Source of the DNA: Altica lythri
Taxonomy: Eukaryota; Arthropoda; Insecta; Coleoptera; Chrysomelidae
DNA length: 64,000 bases
NCBI GenBank assembly: GCA_964028335.1
Contig: OZ034808.1
Coordinates: 30,867,379-30,931,378, forward strand
Reading direction: 5' to 3'
Shown here: positions 33,961 to 46,300 of the stretch, in pieces
Layout: the number at the start of each line of letters is the position of its first letter
How positions within the stretch are numbered: position 1 is the stretch's first letter
Notes under the pieces: generated by a model
Told to the model about the DNA's origin: nothing
Seen by the model: only the letters and a program-made list of their open reading frames with translations
The model's database searches: none
Made by a program: the position numbers and the translations under genes

Positions 33961-36640
33961 TTTGACGGGATACTTTTATCTTTTTTGGATGTATGGTCTA
34001 AGTCCCCATCTGCTTCGTACGTTCAGGCAGTTACTACCATGAGAACACGAGAAAATGCAAAAAAATGTAAACTTGGTAAAATGATTTTATTTTGCTTTTT
34101 AATATCTACTACGGTCACGGTCTACACCTTAGTTAAAAATTTTATTTAGAAACTTGTAGGAACCTACCAAGTAAACTTGTTAGCAGTGTGCAGTGGATGT
34201 GAGAATAAAGAGATGACCTTAAAAGTTTAAGAAATACTAACTTCTACAATAAAATTTGACTAATATACCAAAACTCGCATATTTTCACAATGGGACTAAG
34301 AAGAATAGCTTTCAAAAGGATTACTACAATATAATTCTATATAACTATCCTTATACACTCACAAATATCAGTGGCATCGCTTAGTGATCTTGGGAATTCA
34401 CAATTTAAAAAAAGGTGAAAAATTGGGGTCACAGGTAATACGCCGGAGAAAAAGCTTTTTTGTGTCCCTGCAACACGATGTTTTTGGGGTTATTAAATGC
34501 CACAAAAAAGCTTATTAAGGAGTTAAAACTTAAAAAAACACTTACCTGTTGAGTAGGTAACTCGCCAAGCACTTATTATTTTTATTATTTGTAGTACCTA
34601 GGTACATATTATTTTGATAGTGTCTAATTTTTACAAGCACGTTTTATAGTGAAAGTGAAGTCGTCTATCCTTCTTTTTGATAAATTCTTTAACAACCAAT
34701 TTGTTAAAACTTGGAATTTCTTGAATCATTTGTTTCTCAAGAGCAATTAGTCTATCCCATCAAATTATACTTCGGCGGTTGTCATATGCATCGTATCAAT
34801 TGCTTGTATAACGCCTTTTCTCTTTCTTCGTTCAGTCTGTGTGCTAAATCTTCAATAAGAAACATACTTTAAAAAAATACGATTTCTAAGAAATATATCA
34901 AGATTGTTGTAGAAAAGAAAAATTTGGATAGAGAAGAAAATACTCATCATTAGGGACCTACTAGAAATATGTCATTTAGGCAGATTTTACGGAGTGCTCC
35001 ATGATTCAAAAATAAATAATTATATGTTTTGAATCCACAGCTGTAATATGGTACTTATAATTTATTTAGTAAAATCCCTTCGAGGGTCCATGCAAATAGG
35101 GTATTATTTTTCAGAAGAAAATATTATAATTACAAAATAGTATAATTTTAATATATCAATATAAATTGTTTAATATATATTTAAATGATTGCTAATGTAA
35201 TTTTAAACGTTTACATGTTCAGCGTCAGTTAAAAAGGCATTATTTTCAACATTAAGAGGTAATTTGCAATCATATGTATATAATTATATAAAGTTTTATG
35301 CAAAATTACTGTTTACGAGATAAAATATTCACAAATATAGTTGTTCAGTAAAAAATATCGTTAAGTTACAATGTAATCATGCCTAAAAGTTGACGTGAAA
35401 CGATAAGATATTTACATTCTCCATCCCAAAAATTAGTTTAATGTTATCATGCTAATTTTAAAAATGATAAAAACTAGTTTTTAAAAGTCCTTTTTCGCAG
35501 GTATATTTCTAATCTTAATGAAACATACCTAGTGCTGCCATAAATATTGATACAAGTGTAAAACCGGCTGACAAACTGAAAGTATTGACTGTTGACTGCT
35601 GACATCTCCAGTCTGGTTTGAACTTGAACAGTTAAGATGGAGAGGATATACAAAGAAAACTATATTTTTCGAATTTTTGAATTACCTATTAAAACCGTTA
35701 AATATTACGGATGAGCTTGAATATTGTAATCCGAGGCGCAGCGTTGTACTGCAAAAAACATTGAAAACAAATCCTCCGTATTGATGAAAACATTTTTACT
35801 GTGGAGAAAACTTTAAATAAGCAAAATGATAGAGTTCATTTAAGGAAACCTGCGAACTGTTGCCAAAAATCGAACAGATTATTACTTTGCCTTAGTGATG
35901 GTTGCACCAGAACATAAGGCACAACTACTCAACAGTCGTTTGAAAATCAGATTTTAATCCACTCCAAAGTATAGTTAGTTTTAGAGGCCGTGGTCTGTAC
36001 AAGAGGAGTCATTAAAGCAGGCGCTGGTAGAAGCTGTGGACTTTGATGCTGTGTTCAGAAAAATGGCTGGCATTGTGAATAACTTTCTTGTAGTTTGTAG
36101 TTTATTATGTGAGTAATCAGTTGTGCAAAAAAGTTTCCTGCCAAACCAGTAGTTTATTTTTTTTGTAAAATAACTTGTATCAACATTTATGGCAGTTCTA
36201 GGAGTTTGCATTTGTATTCTCATATGGAAAAAAAGCTATACAATAATATTTCGACACTCGCATGATTGGTAATCTCTTGTGCCTTGATGTATATTCAACA
36301 ACCTTCATTACACAAAAAAAACATGTTAATTTTTTCTGACGTAGTAAGCAGTCGTATTGCTGCCTAACTAGTTGTACTTCTTTCATTGATTCATGGCAAC
36401 CATTTTAGTATCTTGGAATCCTGTACTAATTTATACAGATCTAGATGATGGGTGTCATATGTTAGCCTGGTCACGCTGAAGCAATAACACTGTATGTGTT
36501 TGATCGTTGTAGAGTTTTCTGCTGTATTTCTGCAATTAAAGTCTTCATAAAAAAGCCCCATGGTTTACAGGTACATGACCCCTAATGAATTTTGGTGAGG
36601 TATCTTAGCTGATCCCTGTTTAATTTACTTCATCTTTTCA
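33961..36640. other. AT-rich intergenic DNA, no supported gene
   Basis: Scattered more GC-balanced patches (34640-34870, 35840-36230, 36420-36640) look like very old transposon debris on the minus strand, but no domain can be named. No terminal repeats or RNA genes recognised. Confidence 0.45.
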
Positions 36641-36644
36641 ACAT

Positions 36645-37015
36645 ACATTTTGCCGTGTGATTTACCAGGAAAATTTTTCTAATGATAGTTGTGATGTATT
36701 CAGAATTTCATACGGCTCCAGATCGTACTTTTTGGTACCTCTAGAATTGACTTAGAACCAAAGAGTATTGTAGTTGATATCCTTCTTGTAAGTTTATCAA
36801 ATTGTACGTTGTCTTGTGGCACTCAAACTAGTTTGACACTGTCATGTTCCGCTAGACCATCGAGTTCTTCTCAGCACTAGTTTGGAGACTACCTTGGGGA
36901 TCTTTAAGAATCCAATAGCTGCCTAACTTTCTATGCATATATTGATTCGCTTAGCCTCATAAGCTCTCAAATTGTTTTCTCTTAGGCAATGCAACATTTC
37001 ATGTCTGATTAATAC
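36645..37015 (-). pseudogene. LINE RNase H fragment upstream of the esterase
   Basis: Nucleotide similarity in the same orientation to 4790-5195 and 38700-39125, including the blocks CTAGTTTGACAC, TTTGGAGACTACCT and CTCTCAAATTGTTTTCTC. The minus-strand sense corresponds to the RNase H region of a LINE. No open frame remains. Confidence 0.6.
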
Positions 37016-37366
37016 AGATACTTAGTAACAAAACCTTGTCAGACAGAAGCTATATGCTTCTACTATAAACTAAACGACTTCGTACCTATAAAGATAAAAT
37101 GAAAAAAAAATTGAAACAGTAAGACGTAGGTATATTTACATAATATTCACCTTTTAATAATATTCAAATTATTACAAATAAAGTGAAATAATTTTGTTTA
37201 AATCATCATACGTGGATAACAATTATTACCAAAGCTTTGGCAAATTTATGACTTCAAGTACCTTTATCTGCAAAATTATACTTATATTTAAATTCTTTAA
37301 TTATAGGTAGGTATATATAAGCATAGTAACCTCGGTTGTAGGACTATATTATAGGTTTTTCCTGTC

Positions 37367-40300
37367 ATGAATTCTATACTATTAAAATTTTCTTTTTTTG
37401 TGATCTTTTGTGTAAATCTAGCAAAGGCACAGGTAAGATTATTTTTTTACAAAATTTATTTTTAACATTTTTCTAAGCATTAATCTAATAATTTTTTAAC
37501 AATTGTTTCAATTCGTCGAACTCTGCACTACAGTGTAGATTGTAACAACACATTTTAAAATTATAGATAAATACATAATAAATACATTTAAGAAATAAAA
37601 AAAAAATCTTTAACATCAATGAGACTCCCGAGGGAGATCACCCTGACATCGGGTTGTGTAAGTCAAACAACAAGGATATTCTGATTTCAGAAAAAGCAGA
37701 GCATATATTCCCTAGTGTTTCCTCTTCTTGTTCGCAACCTCAGCATAGGGGCGATTCTGCTAATTTCATCCTAAAGAGATGTTGCCCCAATTGGCAGTGA
37801 CCTGTTAAGATTCCCACAGCTGTTCGGAGATTTTGTATGGTCAATGCCTTAAATTTTCTTTCTGTTTCCTTACCAGGATGAGGTAATAACTCTCTGGCCA
37901 GTCTACAGATCGTTGTTTCTTTCCAGCACTATACAAAGTTTTGGTGAGATTGCTGTTTGAAAAGGTCTACAACAGCTTGGTAGCCCTCCTTGCTAAATTG
38001 TCCGCAATGCGGTTGACTTTGATCCAGCTCAGAGTGACCACGTTATCAATTAGAGTTCTAGTACTAAACTTGAAGTGATACGTGTAAATATTTAAATTCC
38101 TGCCTGTGATGTTCCTATTGATTAATTCTTTTGCAGCTATGGTTATGCCTGTCAGAACCGCACTTGACAAGCCATCCATAGCCCATTTAATTTTTAGGCT
38201 CAAGGATCTAGAGCAAATTCCACATCGCACACCTTGCTGCGTTTTTTATCCATCCGTATAGGCGGTTAAAGCGTTCACTATATTAGGGTCTGCTGTCTTG
38301 TCTTTTAATATTCTGTCGGGTATGTCATATACAAATCTTGGTACGACGGCATTCGTGTCTTCCAGTAATAGTGGTATCACCTTTAGTGATTTCCTCCACA
38401 GACTTTAACATATTTAACTATTTTTGAAGCAAAGATTCTGTACTCGCATTTCATTATGTTTTCTCCAGAGTAAAATGTTGAAGCGAGCGTTTTATTCATG
38501 AAAACTGAAAATCTGTCTAACATAGTCACTGGACGTACTGCAACATAGTACTTCTGTTATTGGTACAGGGCACCCATTTCAGAATCTTGGTATCTAAAAG
38601 GTTTAGATGATAAATACGAACTTACTATAAAGTCTCCAAAAATTGAGACTGTCAGGTTCCCTGCGGCATAATCTGCACCTAAGATCTCTGTTAAACAGAA
38701 TTATGGTTGCAGGTGTCTGTTTAGCTGATTTATGCTTGTTCTACAAAGTGCTTCAGTTCTTCTACACAGATGCTTTTCTACTGATATGTTTGTAGTGATG
38801 TTTGTGTCTACGACTCCACAGACATTCTTTAGTTTCTAGACCGTACTCCTAGAACTCGGTCTGGACCGTAGAAAATTGTGGCTGATCCTTTTCTTCCTAG
38901 TTTAACGTTGCTTGCTCGTTGTCTTTTATTCCTTGTATCCAACTTAGTTTGACACTATAATATCGACATCTATTCGGCTTCCGTAAACTAATCTGGAGAG
39001 CTCTTTGAGATTTTTAATAGTCGCCCAACTATCTGTGCATATATTGATACAATTAGATGAAAAAGCCCTCAAATTGTTTTCTCTTGGGCATTACAAGACT
39101 GCATATACCTCTACATGAAACACAGAAGTGTCATAGAAATTTTCACATTCCCATCACTGTTCCCGTTACTGAATTCTCTTTTGTGAACCAGGTGTAACTT
39201 TGAAGTTTGGGTTATTTATTCGAAACTGATATACGCTAAAAATAAATGAATTTAATAATATGCTGTACTTTTTGTCAAATAAGCTGTCAATTAATATTAT
39301 CTATTATATTATAATGAAAATTTAAAATAAAATAATACTGGAAACTTTAAATGAGTTTTTTTCTTCATATACATATTCCAATCACATTTTTAATATATCT
39401 CTGAATTTGTTAAGACACATTTGCATCATAGATAATGAAAATATCGAATTCGCTTTATCATAAGTATACATACATATTCATTATACTTATAAGACAAATC
39501 AATATTTGAATTTAAACATGTAATTTATATATTAGTTGTCGCGAAATATAAATGTTTAGAAAATCACAAACTGGAAAGCTAAGATAACTTATCTAAAATA
39601 TGGTATACAATTAAGGATCAAATAAATTAAAAAGAAATAAAAAAAGAATACATTGAAAGCAAAAAATTTTGGTAAAAAAAGCTTTTATTTAAACGCTCTA
39701 TAAAGAAATTTATTCTTTTAAATATTAACTATCAACTTATAACCTCATACACAATTTCTATAATAAAATCTTGTCGCGAGGTTTCCAACAGTTATATAAA
39801 TTGAAATTTTAAAATTTAAACTTAGCAAATTTATTTTCTCCTTTTTAGAGCGTTTAAATAAAAGCTTTTTTCAGAAAGGTTTTTGTTTTTATTTATTTTT
39901 TACTTTTCAGTTATCAATGGCTTGATTTCTCAGCGTGTTTAACTCATTTAACTCATCATTCTTGCAAGGTCGTTTGCCGATTAATTTCGAACAGTCCAGC
40001 TCTTCAATAAGTAGAGCTTCTAATGATTTAAGGCCACGTATGCTTGACGAGCAGCAAAAATACCTTCGACTTTTTGTACTTCACCAGCCCAACATAATAG
40101 AATTGGCAGCTTTCTTCGTTCCTCGCTACCGTGACTATATTTTGCTGAAAATTGCATAGATGGATGGTATATCAGACATGTGAGCTCTTCAGAAGAATTT
40201 CTGTAATATACCCAATGACACATCTGCATTGTAATGCAATATCACCTTGGCTTTAATGAATATTTCTAGCTCCTTAGGTAGCCCTTATGTATTTTTTAAA

Positions 40301-43300
40301 TCGGATGATATTATTATTATTTAGATCTAAGTTGTCAGTTTTTTGAGTATAATCCAATAGAGTTTCCTGTTCTATGAGTTTGTTAATAGTTATATCACGA
40401 GCTCAAACATGTTCGAGAATAGTTTTGTTGTAATTGTATACTTATTGGTTAGTGAGATAATGCTCTGATTGAAGTTCACCAATTCGTAATGGATTCAGAA
40501 GGTCTTTGAAAGTTGTGCTATCTTGTTGTCTCATATTTTCAGTCAATTCAATTATGGAGAAACACAGTACCGGGTTTGATTTTAGAGTTGTTTTCTCCTA
40601 GAGAGGTTGCAGATCAATGCTGATGACACCCATCTCGCCAAACTACACAAGTCAAAGTTAATCAACACACGGTACAGGTTTAAAAAAAATTAACGATTTT
40701 TTGTAAACCTGCATTTTTATTCTCAGCAAACCCTTTCATCATAAGAAAGCAATAAAGCTATATTGGATTTAGAGTAATTTCCCATTATTTTTTTAGATAT
40801 TCTCGGCAGATCTTTTATTTGATACACATATTGCAGAAGTGCATAAATAATAACTATTCCGCCATCTTGGATGTTCCGGAAAATTGGATTTAGAATAACG
40901 TCACATTATGTCTCAAGTTATTCTCAAAAAGCCCTTTGATTTGATATCCGTATTGTAGAAGTGGATTAAAAATACCCAACTATCCGCTATCTTGTATGGT
41001 TAGCCATATTGGATTTCGAGTTACCCTTTCATTTGATATCCATGTTGTAAAATTGCATTAAAAATAACTATTCCGCCATCTTGCATGGTCTGTCATATTG
41101 GATTCAAAACGATGTCACATACCTTACTGTACATTTTCATCCAAAGTAAACGTGTTTACAAAATGTCTACTCAATCGGTTGAAGATATCTACTTCAAAAT
41201 TGAGTTCAAAGATTTTACCCAAAAAAACATATGTACTATACATACATACCTACATAAAGCTTTTAAAAATAAACTGTAAAACACACTATATATATTCAAT
41301 AAACAGACCACAATGATCTTTAAATCATATAAACTATTTCTAGACTATTACATTACAAATTGGTAATGGATCTATAATTGGGAAAACTGGATATACAGTT
41401 AATAAAAATATTCCATGGTATGTATTCTTAGGAATTCCTTATGCTGAACCACCTGTAAGATTTGAGGTAAGACTATTTAGTAATTTAACAAATTAATGTA
41501 CAAAACGTTGTCTCTATTACTAGTTACCAGTAATAAAAGGTCCATGGACGACTCCAATAGATTGTACTTATGATAAACCACAATGCGTACAGGGAGGAAT
41601 AACCACTCCTGTGGTGGGCCAAGAAGATTGTTTGACTCTTAGTGTTTACACCCCTAATGTAAGCGATTAAATTTTTTTACTCAAAGATGCTTTTACTGAG
41701 GTACTTAATATTTTTAGATTACTGGTAATTACCCAGTTCTTGTGTGGATACATGGAGGTTACTTTACAGAAGGAAATGGATCTTATCACAATCAAGCTCC
41801 TGATTTACTTGTAGAAGAAGGCATAGTATTTGTCGAGATTCAATATCGATTAGGCGTGTTTGGTTTTCTTAGTACCAATGATACTGCTTGTCCTGGAAAT
41901 TTAGGACTCAAAGATCAAGCTTTGGCCTTATTGTGGGTACAGCAGAATATTAGATATTTTGGAGGTGATCCTACTAAAGTAACACTTGGTGGACAAAGTG
42001 CTGGTGCCGCTTCTGCTTCTCTACATTTATTGTCACCACGTTCAACAGGTGAATATACTCCTCCTTCTTAAAAGATGTAGTTATTAATTATTAATTTATA
42101 ATTTAAGGTTTATTCCATTCGCTGATTCTAAATAGTGCTTCTGCCCTTAATTTGTGGGCTTATAACAGAAGAGCTAAAAGGACAGCATATGGTATTGGTG
42201 TTGCATTATTGGTTCCTAGTTTAACTTCATCGCAGTTAATTGCCGGTTTAAAAAGAAAGAATTATAAACTACTTCAAGAAGCGTCCGTAACAGTTTCATC
42301 AGTAGTAAGTAACATAAAAGTCATTTTTTTATTATATACTAAATTTCTAAATATTTCAAATTCTGGTTGTAGGTATAGAAAACTTACTTAAATAAATAAA
42401 ATGCTATTTTTCTACAACCGTGCGTAAAGTATTATCTTTACGCACGGTTTAAGGTTCGTAAAGTTTAACTTTTTTTCACTAGTGAAAAAAAAAGTTTTTT
42501 TTTAACTAGTAAAAAAAAGTAAAATAAGCACCGTCTTTTATAAGATTATGCAAAGATTTTTAAGTGTGTTATTGGCCGAGAACGTAAGGTGTCTGGCTTC
42601 TACCCAGCTGACTCGGGTTCAATTCCGGGTAAGGAAACTTTTTTTTTATTATTTAATTGTGTAAATTTGTTTAAATATATTTAATTGTTAAATTATTGCA
42701 GTTTAATACATACAAAACTAGATATTATATTCAGTAATTTTTAATTTGATTTTTAATATGACAGAAATATCAGTTCATGAAAAGTATTTTTATTTAAATA
42801 TACGTAGGGTCTGACTGATTGACATTTCAATTAATTTATAATTCAAGCATTTCGCGTTTCTATGTACCGGTATTATAGGTAAGATTAATTTAGAAAATAA
42901 ATATTTTGTTATCTAAAATATGTTTTAAATATAATACTTTTTTTGCAGTAGTGCGTAAAAAAAAAATCAGTCCTATACTTGTATTTCTTGTAAAGAAATT
43001 CGGTTGTAGAAAAAATATTGTATGCAACTCGTGCGTAAATGTTCCTTTTTTGACTCATGTGATTGTCGCATTCGCCTGCGGCTCATGCGACAACATTCAC
43101 ATTCGTCAAAAAAGGTCACTTTACGCACTAGTTGCATAAATAACTATTATTCCTTACTGGCTGACCCCGCGAACTTCGTATCGCCCAACATTTTTTTTTC
43201 TCATTTTTTCTAAATTTTTTGAGTAGTTTCATTAATTTCCTTTTTTTGTCTGTTTCTAGGTTTTTAGATATTTAGATATTTTCTCGGTTTGATTTTTTGA

Positions 43301-46300
43301 ATATTTTGCATTTTACTTTAGTTTTTCGTTTGTAACCATTTTTTATTTTTTAGTGCCTCCTATTTTGATTTTCTATGTTTTTTTTTAATTTTTGCGATTT
43401 TGTTTTCTATTATTCTATATATTTTATTTTAACTATTGCTAATTCATTTACCTACTCTTTATTTGTTTTCTTCTTCTGTTTTCCTATTTTTTTGTTGTAA
43501 TCTCTATTTTTTGTGTTTCTTTTGTATTTTTATTTTTTTTATTGTTTTTTTGGGCATGGGTCTCTAGCGCGCCGCGTTCAGAAAAACATTGAGGTAGTCC
43601 TAATCTTCATAGGACACTTGGGCGCCAGATCCCTTTGGGGTATAGGACGGTTGCGCGCCGATTACCTGCTCGTTAATATTAAAATTTATTCAATTTAAAT
43701 TTAAATTAATAGGAAATAATCATGGATGTATAATACATCCATGGAAATAATACACTCATGGTTTCATTTAAGATTTTATTTTTTAACATATTGGTATGAA
43801 ATAAATTTTACAAAATTATATCTAGTAATACGTCCATTTCTGTATAAATTAATTAAATTACTTACGTATTTATTCCGTTTTTTGTAATTAATGTTCCTAG
43901 CAGTTATTGGCAAATGAACGCTGTTTATCTTTATATACGTGTTTAGTTGTACATCTTTTTTTCATACCAACGTGTATCGCTTTTTCGAAGTCGCAAACAA
44001 TTTCTGTTGGCTTCAAACCTAAATTGACTGAATTACAGTAATTGTCTAACAATTTAAAGGCCTCAAAATAAGTCTCCGCATTCTTATTCGACAGCAATAT
44101 AAATACCAGCGGATTGTAGTGTCCATTTTCCACTGTATGTATAGTATATAACTGTATAAAAAACTTTGGACAGTACTCAAAAGTACCATCAACGTAGATT
44201 TTTTGACGGGAACATAAATACCTTAAATTTGATAGGCACGAAAATAAAATGATATTTTGCTCTCGATTATTGTCTAACAAGAAGTTTTCGCATTTGTTGG
44301 TTGTGCAGGGGCAGGATTCGAGAGCATCGTGAACGTCTTCTTTAGAGCGAGGTAGAGGTGGTAAAACACTTCTTCTTGATCTGTAAATACTTTTCCGGAT
44401 ATTTTGTATATCTTTAATGGTAACGTCTATGTCCATAGGTCCTTGGTTAATACCATTATTGATTAGTTTAGATGGTCGTTCTGATATATCGTCCATAGCT
44501 TTTCTCTTAAGACCGTTTTGTAATTTCTGGTACAGTAAAAAAAACAATTGTTTACATATAAATTACTACTTAATAGGTATAATAATAAATTATTAAAAGT
44601 ATAGATTATATTACCTTAACGTCCAAATTTTCACTGCAGGTATGGTTATGACAATTATTATTTCTTTGGAGTAAAACTTCTTCTGACTTATCGACACACA
44701 CTGAAGTCTTACAATTTTTTTGGGTACACCTATATGTAACGCCCATAACAGTTTCTTTATCTTTACGGTGTATTTATCCAAAACTATTAATTTTTTTCCT
44801 CGCACACTTAGCATCGTTTCCATGGCGAAGAATTAAGAAGCAACCCTTTGGCACTTTTAAGGGGAATAACACAAAATTTCTAAATTGTTAGTTTATATTA
44901 TAGAATATGATGGGATCATTAATAAATAATTAATTTTATTATCCAGGTATCAGGATTATCAGGTACCATAATTATGCCTGGCGCACAAGTGTCCTATTAC
45001 CTGCTGGGACCATAATCCCCTAGCAAACCGTAAAAGTGACCGCGGCGCGCAAGTGACCTACACCCGTTTTTTTTCGAATTTTGCTAGTTTTTCATTTTTT
45101 TCTGATTTTTCCTGTTATTTTTCTATTTTTTTTTTCGATTTTTTCTATTTTTTGGTACTACTTTTTTTTATTAACCCATTTTTTATTCTATTTTTTTATA
45201 TAAAATTGGAACGATGTTACAAATGAAAACGATATCTATTTTTTAAACAAAATCATTTGGTTGTAATAATTGAGGAAAAAATATAATTATGAACATGAAA
45301 ATTTATCGTAGATACTACAATTATTATAATTCATTATTCATCATCAATATAATATGGCGGCAACTTACTTTCATTAACATATTCACGTGTATTGTACTTT
45401 ATAGTAAACAATAGTGTTATAATAAATATATATCCTGTTCATCAGTGTGTCTCTCTGTGATTAGTGTAATAATTGCTCATTGTCCTCTACGTAGAACCTC
45501 ACTCCCTTTGTAATAACATCCTTACAATCACCCCACAGTCATTATTATTGATCCCTATTGCGGATAAAATATAAAAAAAATGCGATGAAAAATAAGGGTT
45601 CATCGTAGAAGGGTAAAAATTTAAGTTTGTATGTATTTTTAAATGCTGTATCATAAAAAAAATAAAAACAGAAAATTTTACAAAAACAAAAAAAAAACAA
45701 AAGATATTAAGGGCTGAATCGGTCGTGCCGTAATAAACACTGTTACACGAGACGCAAAAATCGGACTCGTTCTACTTAAATTCCTCCAAAAGAATTTTGT
45801 ACATTTTTATGCTAATGTGTTTGTGATTCAAAGTGACAGATCGCTGCACCAATATCTTAGGCATGCCTAATTTTTCATTCAATGTATGAGATGAGCTCTC
45901 TTTAGATATGCCTAGATCCTCTAATAATTGCTGCTATATCTCTAATATTTATTCGACGATCTTTTAGTATCATTTGGTAGACCTATTGACGTGCTCTGAT
46001 TATTGCAGTTTATGGCCTTCCTGAACGCTCATCATCAATCCCATTAAATTTAGCTATTGAAAATTTTACGGTCGTAAATAATGGTGCATAGTCCTATATA
46101 CAGCGTTCAATTCATCTTTAGTGTGCGTGGGCAAAACCAATATTTATACCAAATCGGTACCCAATTTTATATGAAACCGTTTACGACTGTGATTGTAAAA
46201 CTAGAACTGACTATGCAAACGAGCTAATTAAATGATTGTTTTTCCAAACATGTCCCAACACATTCCCCAATTTAGTTCAAAACTGCTGCCATTTTTATGT

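Noticed and set aside
42569..42637. Functional tRNA-Arg gene
   Set aside because: Mismatches in the T and anticodon stems and a poor acceptor stem make a working tRNA unlikely; kept only as tRNA-like.
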